64,000 nucleotides of DNA, taken from NCBI GenBank assembly GCA_008694505.1, contig VZDJ01000223.1, positions 4,048,272 to 4,112,271 on the forward strand, read 5' to 3'. The position numbers were made by a program, and so were the translations under genes. The DNA is from Cyanoderma ruficeps. Lineage: Eukaryota; Chordata; Aves; Passeriformes; Timaliidae. This document shows, one piece after another, positions 47,401 to 53,896 of the stretch. Position 1 is the first letter of the stretch. Each line of letters begins with the position of its first letter. Under the pieces are notes generated by a model. That model was not told the DNA's origin. It made no database searches and saw only the letters and a list, made by a program, of their open reading frames with translations.

Positions 47401-48841
47401 TTTTTTCTATTACAGCACCACTGAGCTCCCCCTTCAAACACGAGTTAAATCACGAGATAAAAGGGGGGAAAAAAAGGGATTTAAGGTGTGAATACCATCC
47501 TCAAAGTTATCAAAAGCCACTTTCTTCGTGATCTCCTGAGCCATGGGATGGGTGACCCAAAACAATAACAAACCTCCCCGAATCAACCAAAACCCCCGAA
47601 ACCAACAAAAAACCCTTAAACACCAGTAAAAAAACCCTTAAAACCAACCAAAACCCCCCTAAAACCAATTAAAAAAACCCCAAACCAACAAAAAAACCCC
47701 GAAAAAACCAACAAAAAGACCCTAACAACAACAACAACCCCCCAATATCTGGACATTTTCTCCTCTCAAAAATACAGATTTTTCCTATTACAGCACCACT
47801 GACCTCCCCCTTCAAACACAAGCTCCAACATGAGATAAAAGGGGAAAAAAAAGGGATTTAAGGTGCGAATACCATCCTCAAAGTTATCAAAAGCCACTTT
47901 CTTCATGATCTCCCGAGCCATGGGGGTGGGTGGGGTGTAGCCGATGATAAAATCCACCAGCACTGAGATGTCCAGAGGGCCCAGGTCAGTGTTGGCCATC
48001 TCTTCATATCTCCTGTGAGGGTGCATCATGCTCATCAGGATCAGCCAGAACAGGAAAAACAGCGGGAAAAGCACCTCCTGCAGAAAAAAAAATTGGAATA
48101 TTTCAACATTTAAAGTTTTTAAGGGTCAAAAAAACTCATTTTATACGTATCAGGATCAGCCAGAATAGGGAAAACAGGGGGGGAAGCACCTCCCGCAGCA
48201 AAAAAAATGGAATAGTGCAAAATTCAGCATTTTTAAGGGTCAAAAAACCTCATTTTATATGTATCAGGATCAGCCAGAACAGGAGAAATAGTGGGAAAAG
48301 CAGCTTCTGCACAAAAAAATAAAAGGAGTATTTCAAAATCCAATGTTTCAAAATTCAACGTTTCGAAAAACCTCATCACATCCTCATCAGGATCAGTCAG
48401 AACAGGAAAAATAGTGAGAAAAGCACCTCCTGCACCATAAAAATTTAATATTTTAAAGCGCAGTCATAGAAAAAAACGCTCCTGAAGTTTTCCCTCCACG
48501 CAGCCCAAAGGAGGGGCCGAGTGCAGGTTCTGGGATGCAAAATTCCCTGAATTTTTTTTTGGTGCTGCAGCGATTTTGACGCCAAATCCTTCTGAAAAAG
48601 GCCGTTTCACCCCAAAATTCCGAGCAGACCGTGAAGCCTCATGAAATTTAACATAAACCTGAGTTTTTCCTGCAATGTGGGGATTATTTCAAGGCAAGGA
48701 TGTGCTGGAAGCAGGAGCTCCCCTTACCTGGACGCTGCTTTTCTTAGTCCTGCACTTAATGAGACAATTCTTGAACAGCAGAGCTCGGGTTTGCCTCCAC
48801 ACTCCTGCCTCTCTCGGGGCACCTGGGGCCATCTTTCAGGA
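20355..48841 (-). CDS. ABCA5: ABCA5, lysosomal/endosomal lipid ABC transporter (complete, 38 coding exons)
   Basis: Full-size ABC transporter with two membrane domains and two nucleotide-binding domains. In mammals it is found in late endosomes and lysosomes and is linked to cellular cholesterol handling. All 38 coding exons join in phase to 4947 nt (1648 residues plus stop), close to the 1642 residues of human ABCA5. Diagnostic matches are the N-terminal [13 protein letters not shown] and [12 protein letters not shown]1 Walker A GHSGTGKT with LSGGQ and [15 protein letters not shown]2 Walker [10 protein letters not shown] with [11 protein letters not shown], and the C-terminal tail [13 protein letters not shown]. 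Coding exons 1 to 8 carry the N-terminus and first membrane domain, 9 to 15 NBD1, 16 to 18 the regulatory segment, 19 to 26 the second membrane domain, and 27 to 38 NBD2 and the tail. The start is the first ATG of the exon opened at 48841. The CpG-rich promoter lies about 5 kb upstream. Confidence 0.97.
21055..21290 (-). mobile_element. CR1 LINE 3' fragment
   Basis: GGAATCATGGAATGCTCTGG, CTGCCATGGGCAGAGACACC and CCAGGCTGCTCCAAGCCCTG match the avian CR1 3' end in reverse. In the last intron of ABCA5. Confidence 0.85.
21340..21395 (-). CDS. ABCA5: ABCA5 coding exon 37
   Basis: 56-bp exon, residues 1595-1613: [18 protein letters not shown]. Acceptor ACCAG, donor CAG|GTGTGT. Confidence 0.94.
21604..21683 (-). 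CDS. ABCA5: ABCA5 coding exon 36
   Basis: Residues 1568-1595: [20 protein letters not shown] then SFSKLEE. Confidence 0.94.
22624..22773 (-). CDS. ABCA5: ABCA5 coding exon 35
   Basis: Residues 1518-1568: [20 protein letters not shown], then [13 protein letters not shown]. Confidence 0.95.
22948..23067 (-). CDS. ABCA5: ABCA5 coding exon 34, NBD2 H-loop
   Basis: Residues 1478-1518: [20 protein letters not shown], then [16 protein letters not shown]; the H-loop His is present. Confidence 0.97.
23330..23720 (+). mobile_element. CR1 LINE fragment, sense
   Basis: GAGAGAGTCCAGAGGAGGCC, AAGGGCTGGAGCACTTCTGC and a CAACTGGATGATCTTCATGG end follow the order of an avian CR1 3' region. Intron 33 of ABCA5. 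Confidence 0.8.
23801..23895 (-). CDS. ABCA5: ABCA5 coding exon 33, NBD2 Walker B
   Basis: Residues 1447-1478: [20 protein letters not shown] then [11 protein letters not shown]. Confidence 0.97.
23978..24053 (-). CDS. ABCA5: ABCA5 coding exon 32, NBD2 signature region
   Basis: Residues 1421-1446: [20 protein letters not shown] then GLKRK. The signature is non-canonical (LGMGL in place of LSGGQ); human ABCA5 also departs from it (LPAGI). Confidence 0.94.
24225..24640. repeat. Two-copy tandem duplication, about 257 bp unit
   Basis: TCCTGGAGGAGCC.TGGTGAC, CCAGGAC and GTCACTGTTAGTACT recur at an offset of about 257 bp in ABCA5 intron 31. Confidence 0.85.
24680..24855 (-). CDS. ABCA5: ABCA5 coding exon 31, NBD2 Q-loop
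   Basis: Residues 1363-1421: [20 protein letters not shown] and [20 protein letters not shown]. Confidence 0.95.
25000..25091 (-). CDS. ABCA5: ABCA5 coding exon 30, NBD2 Walker A
   Basis: Residues 1332-1362: [20 protein letters not shown], then [19 protein letters not shown] is Walker A. Confidence 0.97.
25199..25316 (-). CDS. ABCA5: ABCA5 coding exon 29
   Basis: Residues 1293-1332: [20 protein letters not shown], then [16 protein letters not shown], the start of NBD2. Found by translating between neighbouring exons; acceptor TGCCAG, donor AAAG|GTTGGA. Confidence 0.92.
25417..25543 (-). CDS. ABCA5: ABCA5 coding exon 28
   Basis: Residues 1250-1292: acidic linker [20 protein letters not shown] ending SSPRSEE. 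Donor GAG|GTGAAG, confirmed by phase with the next exon. Confidence 0.9.
25962..26053 (-). CDS. ABCA5: ABCA5 coding exon 27
   Basis: Residues 1220-1250: [19 protein letters not shown], then [12 protein letters not shown], the conserved entry to the NBD2 linker. Confidence 0.95.
26482..26556 (-). CDS. ABCA5: ABCA5 coding exon 26
   Basis: 75-bp exon, residues 1195-1219, with [20 protein letters not shown]; human has NPWDRLSVAV here. Donor GCT|GTGAGC. Confidence 0.9.
26788..27085 (-). mobile_element. CR1 LINE 3' fragment
   Basis: ATCATAGAATCATGGAATGG, TTTGGGTTGGAAGAGCCC and CTTGGACACTTCCAGGGATC, then CTTGTCCTGTCACTCC; a longer CR1 3' portion in reverse. ABCA5 intron 25. Confidence 0.88.
27264..27401 (-). 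CDS. ABCA5: ABCA5 coding exon 25
   Basis: Residues 1149-1194: [15 protein letters not shown], then [20 protein letters not shown]; membrane helices. Confidence 0.94.
27652..27765 (-). CDS. ABCA5: ABCA5 coding exon 24
   Basis: Residues 1111-1148: [20 protein letters not shown], then [18 protein letters not shown]. Confidence 0.94.
28380..28640 (-). mobile_element. CR1-like LINE fragment
   Basis: AAGGCTGGAAAAGAGCTTTG, GTGACCAAGCAGACC and GACTCCAGCACCTCCCTGGA match the internal 3' part of avian CR1 in reverse. Confidence 0.7.
28744..28914 (-). CDS. ABCA5: ABCA5 coding exon 23
   Basis: Residues 1054-1110: [18 protein letters not shown], a [14 protein letters not shown] helix and FYVGKFLAV. Confidence 0.95.
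29150..29263 (-). CDS. ABCA5: ABCA5 coding exon 22
   Basis: Residues 1016-1053: [20 protein letters not shown], then [15 protein letters not shown]. Donor AAG|GTGACA. Confidence 0.94.
29586..29685 (-). mobile_element. CR1 LINE 3' end fragment
   Basis: GGATCATGGAATGGTTTGGG then TTGGAAATAACC...ATCTCATTCCAAACCC; a diverged CR1 3' end in reverse. Confidence 0.75.
29899..30036 (-). CDS. ABCA5: ABCA5 coding exon 21
   Basis: Residues 970-1015: [20 protein letters not shown] and [19 protein letters not shown] and NVT are candidate N-glycosylation sites. Confidence 0.94.
30878..31011 (-). CDS. ABCA5: ABCA5 coding exon 20
   Basis: Residues 925-969 of the second luminal domain, with [19 protein letters not shown]. 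Acceptor CCCCAG, donor CAG|GTAAGG. Confidence 0.94.
31199..31306 (+). repeat. Left arm of a long inverted repeat
   Basis: GCTCTGTGCCCTGTCCAGCA, CTCCTGCCTGGTTAACCTGG and TTTTTATAGATA recur in reverse complement at 34162-34270. Lies in ABCA5 intron 19. Confidence 0.9.
31650..31819 (-). CDS. ABCA5: ABCA5 coding exon 19
   Basis: Residues 868-925: helix [19 protein letters not shown], then [15 protein letters not shown] and RLLLQNST. Donor ACAG|GTAGGG. Confidence 0.94.
32075..32276 (-). CDS. ABCA5: ABCA5 coding exon 18
   Basis: Residues 801-868: [18 protein letters not shown], then [20 protein letters not shown] leading into the second membrane domain. Confidence 0.94.
32375..32590. repeat. CCCATCC-type minisatellite
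   Basis: Irregular array of CCCATCC, CCAATCC and CCCCATC units in ABCA5 intron 17. Confidence 0.93.
32660..32870 (-). mobile_element. CR1-like LINE fragment
   Basis: Related to 28380-28640: AAGGCTGGAGAAGCCCTTTG, GGCCAAGCAGACC and GACTCCAGCACCTCCCTGG. Confidence 0.7.
33661..33780 (-). CDS. ABCA5: ABCA5 coding exon 17
   Basis: Residues 761-801: [20 protein letters not shown] then [17 protein letters not shown]. Confidence 0.95.
34162..34270 (-). repeat. Right arm of a long inverted repeat
   Basis: Reverse complement of 31199-31306 with few differences over about 108 bp. Lies in ABCA5 intron 16. Confidence 0.9.
35147..35286 (-). CDS. ABCA5: ABCA5 coding exon 16
   Basis: Residues 714-761: [20 protein letters not shown] and [15 protein letters not shown], the regulatory segment after NBD1. 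Confidence 0.95.
35390..36050 (+). mobile_element. ERV LTR (solo or fragment) in ABCA5 intron 15
   Basis: Bird-type retroviral LTR with an internal AGTAAA signal, followed by ATCTTTGCCTGAGAGCCCCT and GTTTACATTCTCCATTCCAA near its 3' end. It fills most of the intron between exons 15 and 16. The outer ends are approximate; I found no clear target duplication. No retroviral gene is attached. Confidence 0.75.
36125..36215 (-). CDS. ABCA5: ABCA5 coding exon 15
   Basis: Residues 684-714: [20 protein letters not shown] then [10 protein letters not shown], the end of NBD1. Confidence 0.95.
36345..36483 (-). CDS. ABCA5: ABCA5 coding exon 14, NBD1 Walker B and H-loop
   Basis: Residues 638-684: [20 protein letters not shown], then [15 protein letters not shown] with the H-loop His intact. 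Confidence 0.97.
37241..37360 (-). CDS. ABCA5: ABCA5 coding exon 13, NBD1 signature
   Basis: Residues 598-637, [20 protein letters not shown] with the canonical LSGGQ signature, ending VLGNPK. Confidence 0.96.
37753..37928 (-). CDS. ABCA5: ABCA5 coding exon 12, NBD1 Q-loop
   Basis: Residues 539-597: [35 protein letters not shown] and [14 protein letters not shown]. Donor GAG|GTAACT. Confidence 0.96.
37948..38025 (-). mobile_element. CR1 LINE 3' end fragment
   Basis: AAATCATGGAATGGTTTGGG then TTGGAGCGGGACTTAAAG; CR1 3' end in reverse, in ABCA5 intron 11. Confidence 0.82.
38221..38331 (-). CDS. ABCA5: ABCA5 coding exon 11, NBD1 Walker A
   Basis: Residues 502-539: [15 protein letters not shown], Walker A GHSGTGKT, then [14 protein letters not shown]. 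Confidence 0.97.
38511..38580. repeat. 18-bp minisatellite (about 3.5 copies)
   Basis: Units of AGGTGACAACATCAGGGG, the third with one substitution. In ABCA5 intron 10. Confidence 0.95.
38825..38883 (-). CDS. ABCA5: ABCA5 coding exon 10
   Basis: 59-bp exon, residues 482-502 ([19 protein letters not shown]), first strand of NBD1. Located by phase and by homology to human IQKTYRKKGENVEALR. Confidence 0.92.
39940..40310 (+). mobile_element. ERV LTR, second copy, in ABCA5 intron 9
   Basis: Shares AACCACATCTGTCCCTGCAG, CACCAACCCCCTGACCAACA, the AGTAAA signal and the CTCCATTCCAAGGG end with the LTR at 35.4-36.05 kb, in the same orientation. Sequence from about 39.15 to 39.94 kb may be further ERV sequence, but I could not confirm it. 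Confidence 0.72.
40411..40579 (-). CDS. ABCA5: ABCA5 coding exon 9
   Basis: Residues 426-482: [18 protein letters not shown], then the linker ending [10 protein letters not shown] that leads into NBD1. Confidence 0.95.
41273..41420 (-). CDS. ABCA5: ABCA5 coding exon 8
   Basis: Residues 377-426: [20 protein letters not shown], then the helix [20 protein letters not shown], the last before NBD1. Confidence 0.95.
41737..41925 (-). CDS. ABCA5: ABCA5 coding exon 7
   Basis: Residues 314-376, with [16 protein letters not shown] and [20 protein letters not shown]. Donor CAG|GTAAAT. Confidence 0.95.
41961..42020. repeat. AGTAAT/ATAGGA microsatellite with one N
   Basis: Impure trinucleotide-type runs (AATAGTAATAGTAATAGG) with an ambiguous base at 41998. 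Confidence 0.85.
42112..42180 (-). mobile_element. CR1 LINE 3' end remnant
   Basis: CAGAATCATGGAATCATTTT then AGATCGAGCCCAATTGTT; an old CR1 end in reverse. Confidence 0.55.
42608..42749 (-). CDS. ABCA5: ABCA5 coding exon 6
   Basis: Residues 266-313, [20 protein letters not shown] through [12 protein letters not shown]; two to three membrane helices. Acceptor GCCTAG, donor GTGAGT. Confidence 0.95.
43115..43715. repeat. Two-copy tandem duplication, about 310 bp unit
   Basis: Copies at about 43115-43424 and 43425-43715, nearly identical (for example CTGGGAGCAACTGTGACCTC and GTGGTTGTTTCAGTGCA). The second copy is slightly shortened. ABCA5 intron 5. Confidence 0.95.
44131..44360 (-). CDS. ABCA5: ABCA5 coding exon 5
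   Basis: Residues 190-266: [20 protein letters not shown], a membrane helix ([19 protein letters not shown]) and [14 protein letters not shown]. Donor TG|GTATGT. Confidence 0.96.
44780..45095. repeat. Two-copy tandem duplication, about 199 bp unit
   Basis: GGACAAAACAC, ATCAGATCCCAGCTG and AGATAAAGGAGCCTGGGC recur at an offset of 199 bp. The second copy ends about 20 bp from the donor of exon 4. Confidence 0.9.
45115..45212 (-). CDS. ABCA5: ABCA5 coding exon 4
   Basis: Residues 157-189, [20 protein letters not shown] preceded by [10 protein letters not shown]; two cysteines fit the luminal disulfide pattern. Donor CAG|GTGAGA. Confidence 0.93.
45313..45375. repeat. 21-bp minisatellite (3 copies)
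   Basis: Three units of CCCCGCTCCCTCACAACACTG in ABCA5 intron 3. Confidence 0.95.
45474..45632 (-). CDS. ABCA5: ABCA5 coding exon 3
   Basis: Residues 104-157 of the first luminal domain, with [16 protein letters not shown] and SSIYMESR. Acceptor CTGCCAG, donor AGAG|GTAAAT. Confidence 0.95.
46260..46680. repeat. A-rich minisatellite of about 20 bp
   Basis: Imperfect units such as AAACAAATGAGAAAAAACCC over about 400 bp in ABCA5 intron 2. Open frames across it are artefacts of composition. Confidence 0.9.
46720..47872. repeat. Tandem array of the donor edge of ABCA5 coding exon 2
   Basis: Three extra copies of the last roughly 60 nt of exon 2, its donor and the following intron lie downstream of the true exon. 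Donor-equivalent points are 47873 (true), 47496, 47130 and 46798, giving periods of 377, 366 and 332 bp. Units also hold degenerate CCAACCAAAAACCCC spacers. Confidence 0.93.
47873..48077 (-). CDS. ABCA5: ABCA5 coding exon 2 (first membrane helix)
   Basis: Residues 36-104: helix [18 protein letters not shown], then the luminal loop with [19 protein letters not shown]. Acceptor TTCTGCAG, donor GATG|GTATTC. Both edges of this exon are present as additional tandem copies in the flanking introns. Confidence 0.95.
48078..48460. repeat. Tandem array of the acceptor edge of ABCA5 coding exon 2
   Basis: Three extra copies of the first roughly 50 nt of exon 2 with its acceptor lie upstream. Exon-start equivalents are 48077 (true), 48192, 48306 and 48429, giving periods of 115, 114 and 123 bp. 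All carry ATCAGGATCAGYCAGAA on the plus strand. Confidence 0.93.
48728..48832 (-). CDS. ABCA5: ABCA5 coding exon 1 (start codon)
   Basis: Residues 1-35, [16 protein letters not shown] through [12 protein letters not shown] at 48832-48830. The exon opens at 48841 behind a TTCTCAAACTAG acceptor, giving 9 nt of 5' UTR. Donor CAG|GTAAGG. Confidence 0.95.
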
Positions 48842-49011
48842 CTAGTTTGAGAAGAGAAAAAAAATATAAATTTCAATTAAATGACAGAACAATCCCCGAA
48901 GCCGAGGCCAGGCAGTTGCAGCAATCACCGCCTCTTATTTTGATGTTTTTACAGCAGGTTTTCATGTTTTAGTGCCTTAATACACGTGTTATGTGCCTGT
49001 CACGAGGAGAA

Positions 49012-49212
49012 ATTGGCAATGAGAGAAATTAGCAAGTGGGAATGAGAGAAATTGGAACGAGAGGAATTTGGAACGAGAAAAATGGGAATGAGAAATTGGA
49101 ATGAAAGGAATTTGGAACGAGAGAAATTAGGAATGAGAGAAATTTGGAATGAGAGAAAATGAGAATGAGAGAAATCGGGAATGAGAGAAACTGGGAATGA
49201 GAGAAACTGGGA
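49012..49212. repeat. 17-bp GAATGAGAGAAATTGG minisatellite
   Basis: About a dozen variant units of GAATGAGAGAAATTGG, with GGAACGAGA variants. Confidence 0.93.
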
Positions 49213-49508
49213 ATCCAGCTGGGAATTTGGGCTGAAGATGCCTCAGGACACCTTGAAGCCACCCCAGGGCAGGACCAGCTCTAGGCCAGCTCACTAGCCC
49301 TGACTTTAGCTGGGCTTATTTCCATTTTTCTCCACGTGGATCCCAATCCCAAATATCCCTGTGGGAGCAGCATTCCAGGCTGGCTGGCAGGAGCTGAGGG
49401 CAGGCAGCCAGAGCAGGGAGAGCAGAGCCAGCTGCCCCGGGGCGAGCTGTGCAATTGGGCATGGATAACCCCCTTCCCTGCTGGAGCACAGCCAGCACAC
49501 GGAGCTAT

Positions 49509-49982
49509 CCTGCGGCCACTTTAACCTTTCCCTGAATCCTGCAGCCACTTTAACCTTTCCCTGAATCCTGCATCCACTTTAACCTTTCCATTTATCCTGC
49601 ATCCACTTCAACCTTCCCATCTATCCTGCAGCCCAGTTTAACCTTTCCATGCATCCTGCAGCCCAGTTTAACTCTTCCATTTATCCTGCAGCCACTTTAA
49701 CCTTTCCATTTATCCTGCATCGCATTTTAATCTTTCCATCTATCCTGCATCCCATTTTAACCTTTCCATCTATCCTGCATCCCACTTTAACCTTTCCATC
49801 TATCCTGCATCACATTTTAAACTTTTTAACCTTTCCATCTATCCTGCATCACATTTTAAACTTTTTAACCTTTCCATCTATCCTGCATCCCATTTTAATC
49901 TTTCCATCTATCCTGCATCACATTTTAACCTTTTTAACCTTTCCCTTTATCCTGCATCCCACTTTAACCTTTCCACTTTACT
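49509..49982. repeat. 29-bp minisatellite (about 16 units)
   Basis: Units run TTTAACCTTTCCATYTATCC then TGCATCCCA. Some units carry an inserted TTTTAAACTT. Confidence 0.95.
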
Positions 49983-49999
49983 CTCCCCATCAGCCCAGC

Positions 50000-50303
50000 T
50001 GTGACGCTGTTTTACACCACAACGACACAGACTCTGAGATTCAGAGGGCTGAAAATGACTCCTTTATTTTTGGGATGTGTCTCCCTTTTAAACAACTTTA
50101 CACAGAGAAATTCGATAGTGAAACAAAGGCAAAACCTCTTCACTCACATTGGTCAGAGCAGAGGGACATCAGGAAGTCCCTCCTAGGAAAAGGAAGGAAT
50201 AACAAAGGTACAGTTACAAAAACGTTTCTCCTGTTCATAGAAAATTCCCTGGGGAAAGAATTTCATGAAACCAAAACACCTCAGGCACGAAACCAGGGCT
50301 GCA
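50000..50303 (-). mobile_element. Candidate solo LTR, about 304 bp
   Basis: TG...CA termini (TGTGACGC at the left, GGGCTGCA at the right), flanked on both sides by CAGC (49996-49999 and 50304-50307), with AATAAA on the minus strand about 60 nt before the minus-strand 3' end. The size resembles the solo LTR at 10.35 kb. A 4-bp duplication is weak evidence on its own. Confidence 0.5.
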
Positions 50304-50539
50304 CAGCTGCCCTGCACAGGAGTGCTGCACGGGGCACTTTAGGAGAGGAAAAAGAAATGAAATTCAGTGGAAAATGTTCTTCCAGGTGATGCCTGCACGT
50401 ACAACGTGAGAAATGGATTTGTAGAGGATTCTCAAAGCCTGACTGAAAGCTCACAGGGTCCTGTGCAAACTCTGAGATGAGGTGTGCTGCCTTAGAAAGG
50501 CCATGGTGATGCCTCAAGTTTTCTCTTTCCCGCGTTTCA

Positions 50540-51355
50540 GGCTCTGAGCTCACAGTCAGTGTCACTCAGCCCTGCACACAGCAGGGACACCAAACAAATC
50601 CTTTCCCCAATGGACACCAAGGACAACTTTCAGGCCCAGCAGCACAAACAAGGGTGGCTGAAGGGAGGGACAAGAAGGATGGGACCTCACAACCTGCAGC
50701 TGCAACTGGACAATTCAACCCCAAGCTGCAAATGGACCCAAACTGATCCAAGGGGGAGACCTGCTGACCCTTTGGCCATTTGGGGATCATTTGGGCTCCA
50801 CCTTGGCTGGAGCCCTGCCCAGGCTCTTGTCCTGCCCAAGGTGGATCCTGGAGGCCTTTCAAGAAATCCCTACTTTATTCTCCAGCTCTGCCCACTCTCT
50901 GCTCCAGCTCAGCCTTCCCAAGGCATCAGTGGAATAGGACAGACATTGTTGAGAGAGAAATGGAACTAGAAACAAGTTTCAAGCAACGGCCTGGCAGACA
51001 GACCAGATATTTTGGAGAAACAGAACTATGAAAGATGCATTGTACCAAGACCCACGTGGGTATTTTTAGATGATTGGCTTGGAAGCATTGGCAGCATCGT
51101 GTGGCAAAAGCTGACAGGCCAAAAAAACATATATTTGTTTTAAACATATATTTTACAATACATTTGTAAATGTATTATAAATAATGCTCACGTTATAAAT
51201 GTAAATTGCAATACATAATACATTGCATTGTGATTAGGAAGTAGGTTGGCTTCTGATTGTGATGGTGTGAATTGTAACATCTGTATCATCTCACCCTCCT
51301 CCTGAGACTGGAAATGGAATAAAATCTTCTAAAACACCTCTCAAGAACCCCGTCT
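50540..51355 (+). mobile_element. Probable ERV LTR-like interspersed repeat
   Basis: Resembles a bird LTR type from memory: an AATAAA at 51318-51323 near its end, an AT-rich centre and no coding capacity. The termini are not defined. Confidence 0.35.
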
Positions 51356-53631
51356 CTAAGTTAAAAAAAAAAAGTTTTTCCAACAGTACCTGGGGAGGGA
51401 GGGAGGACTGGGGGGCTGGAAGGGTTTTCTTTCCTCTCTCCTGAGCTGGGCCACCCTTTCTGCTGCCTGAGCTTGGGAATCACGGGTCAACCTCCATCCT
51501 CCTCTGCTTCCTCAGCTGGGAATGCTGGAACATTTCACCTGGGGAGGTGAGACAAGACCATGAGTGGGGACAGGTGCCACAACCCCCCCCTGAAACACCA
51601 CCTACAGCGGCGAAAAACGGAGTAATTCAGTCAAACCCCAGTGGGGAACGAAGGAATTTATGGATTTATCTGCAGCTCCCAGCACTCGCTGCAGGAGCAG
51701 GCTGATGTTCCTGCTGCCTGTGCCCAGCTCTGGGCTCTCAGTTATCTGCCCCACACCACAGGGCTCAAACTTCCTTCCCTGGCTGCATCTCAACGGGGAA
51801 ATGTTGTTTTTTTTTGGAGCACAGGCATCACCTCGGTGAGGGGACGCAGGAAGTTCCTCAGATGTCAACACCACTATAAATACACAAATACTTTATACAC
51901 GGAGCCTGCTGAGCAGGGGAGGGATGAGAGGAGGGCAAAGGGGCTAAAAGGAAGCAAATCCCTCTCCCAGGCTGGCTCTGGGGTCCCCCAGGGAGCAGTG
52001 ACCCCTGGAAGCACGAGGGATGTGGGATACAACTGCACATCACTGCCAAAGAAGCTCTGGGAAGGAATCCCACCTCCAGCCTGCAGCGCTGCCTTCCCAC
52101 TGAGACTATTTCAAAAATAAGAGTAAAATTTAAAAAAAAAAAAAAATCTGTTTAAAAAAAAATTTAAAAATCCAACCACAAAATGCTCCAACACCAAGCT
52201 GTGACAGCAACCAAGCCCTGCAGGAAAAATGAGTACAACTCCTCTGGATATTTTCAGGCAAGGAACGTTCCCCCAGTGACAGCAGAGTGTTTGAAAAATA
52301 ATCAAAAGCAGCAGTTCTTGCTTACAGGTCAGGAAAATGACTGTGCTTCTCCCCTCGGCTCACAGCACGCCCTGGAAGTGCCACTGCCTGCACATTCCAA
52401 GAGCATTCCCAGGAACAGAAACTCCATCGAGGTCCCTCCTCAAAGCCCCACAAGGGTCTAACCCAGCAACCCCTTCCCTCAGCCACAATAATTTAATTAA
52501 TCCCCCAAAACTGGCCGAGATGATTTAACGAGATTCAATCACCACTGCCAGCTCCTCTTAATTATTTTCTATCCACTTCTAAAACCCAAAAATACTCCCA
52601 CATCTCCACTGGAACTCTGCCACGCTTTCATTTACATCACCCAGGTTGGAGGAAGGGTCACTGGAAGAATGTTAATTAATTTTTCATATTACACCTGCCA
52701 CCTCCACGTAAGCCACGGAACGATGAAGGACACTGAAGGAGCATCACTTGAACGGTGAAAAATCGTATTTGGGGGAGGAAAAAACCGACCCAAATCCTCT
52801 TTGAAACCCCAGATGAAGGAAACCGACACAGAGGCTGAGCAGAGGAAGCTGCCCAGGCATTTTAATTGATGAACAGCAGAGAAAATGAAGATATTCTCAA
52901 CCTGTGAGAATCCCCCTCGATTCAGGCACTGTCTGGTGATTTGTGCTGATGTGGGAAGCGGGTGACACACAAAACCCCCTCGTGGGCATCTCAATCAAAG
53001 CCATCTCAGGGAACGGCTGGGTTTGGGCTTTAATTCCCCATCGGAGATGTCACTGCTTCTTAAATAATACTCCGATGATCCTTGGGAAGCCTCCCCTCCC
53101 TCCCCAGGCACCAACCTGGCAACGGGCTCTAAAGGTCACATGCTGATTTAGTGCTGCACATCACGTTTGCCTTGTCTTTCAAGCCAAAAAAAACCAAAAA
53201 AAAACCCCAAAACCCCCACAAAATCCTAAAGGAAACCCACCAAGAAGGGTGTGAGCTGCAGCTCAATGAGCTGCGCCTCGAGGCAAAAACAACCCGCCAG
53301 TGAACAGCCCCGCGGCACGGCAGGAAAATCAGATTATCGATCTGGCTGATACAAGACAACAGCCGAGGTGGTGCTTGAGCAAAACTCTGAGGTGCTCTTT
53401 ACAGAATTTCAATTATTCAAATCGCCACTGTGACAACACATAAAAACGTAAGCGCTTTATGTAGGGATTTAAAATAAACGGGATGAATTTTCTCCCTTCT
53501 CAGCCCCAAGGGGAGCCCCCGCCCTGCCCGGGGCTGCAAATCCCTTCCCTCCAAACTCGTCCCTGGTTTCCTGTGGGGACAAGGAATGACACGGAGCAGA
53601 GCCGGGTCGGGCTGTCCCCGCACGGCTCCCG

Positions 53632-53896
53632 CAGCATCCCCGGCATCCCTGAGCATCCTCTGAGCATCTCCTGAATCCCTGAGCATCCTCTGACCATCCC
53701 CTGAATCCCTGAGCATCCTCTGACCATCCCCTGGGCATCCTCCGGCATCCCGCTGCATCCCTGAGCATCCCCTGCATCCTCTGAGCATCGGCAGCATCCC
53801 TCCTGCACCCCCGAGCATCCTCTGAGCATCTCCAGCATCCCGGAGCATCCCGGAGGATCCTCCTGCATCCCTGAGCATCCCCAGCACCTCCCGCAT
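53632..53896. repeat. GAGCATCC-type minisatellite next to the promoter
   Basis: Repeated GAGCATCCTCTGA, GAGCATCCC and GAATCCCT units about 110-380 bp downstream of the inferred exon 1 donor. Confidence 0.93.

Noticed and set aside
20355..48841. First reading of the larger gene as ABCA8 or ABCA9
   Set aside because: The N-terminus (CRTKKSSVQ), NBD1 STHFMDEAD and the C-terminal [11 protein letters not shown] tail are specific to ABCA5.
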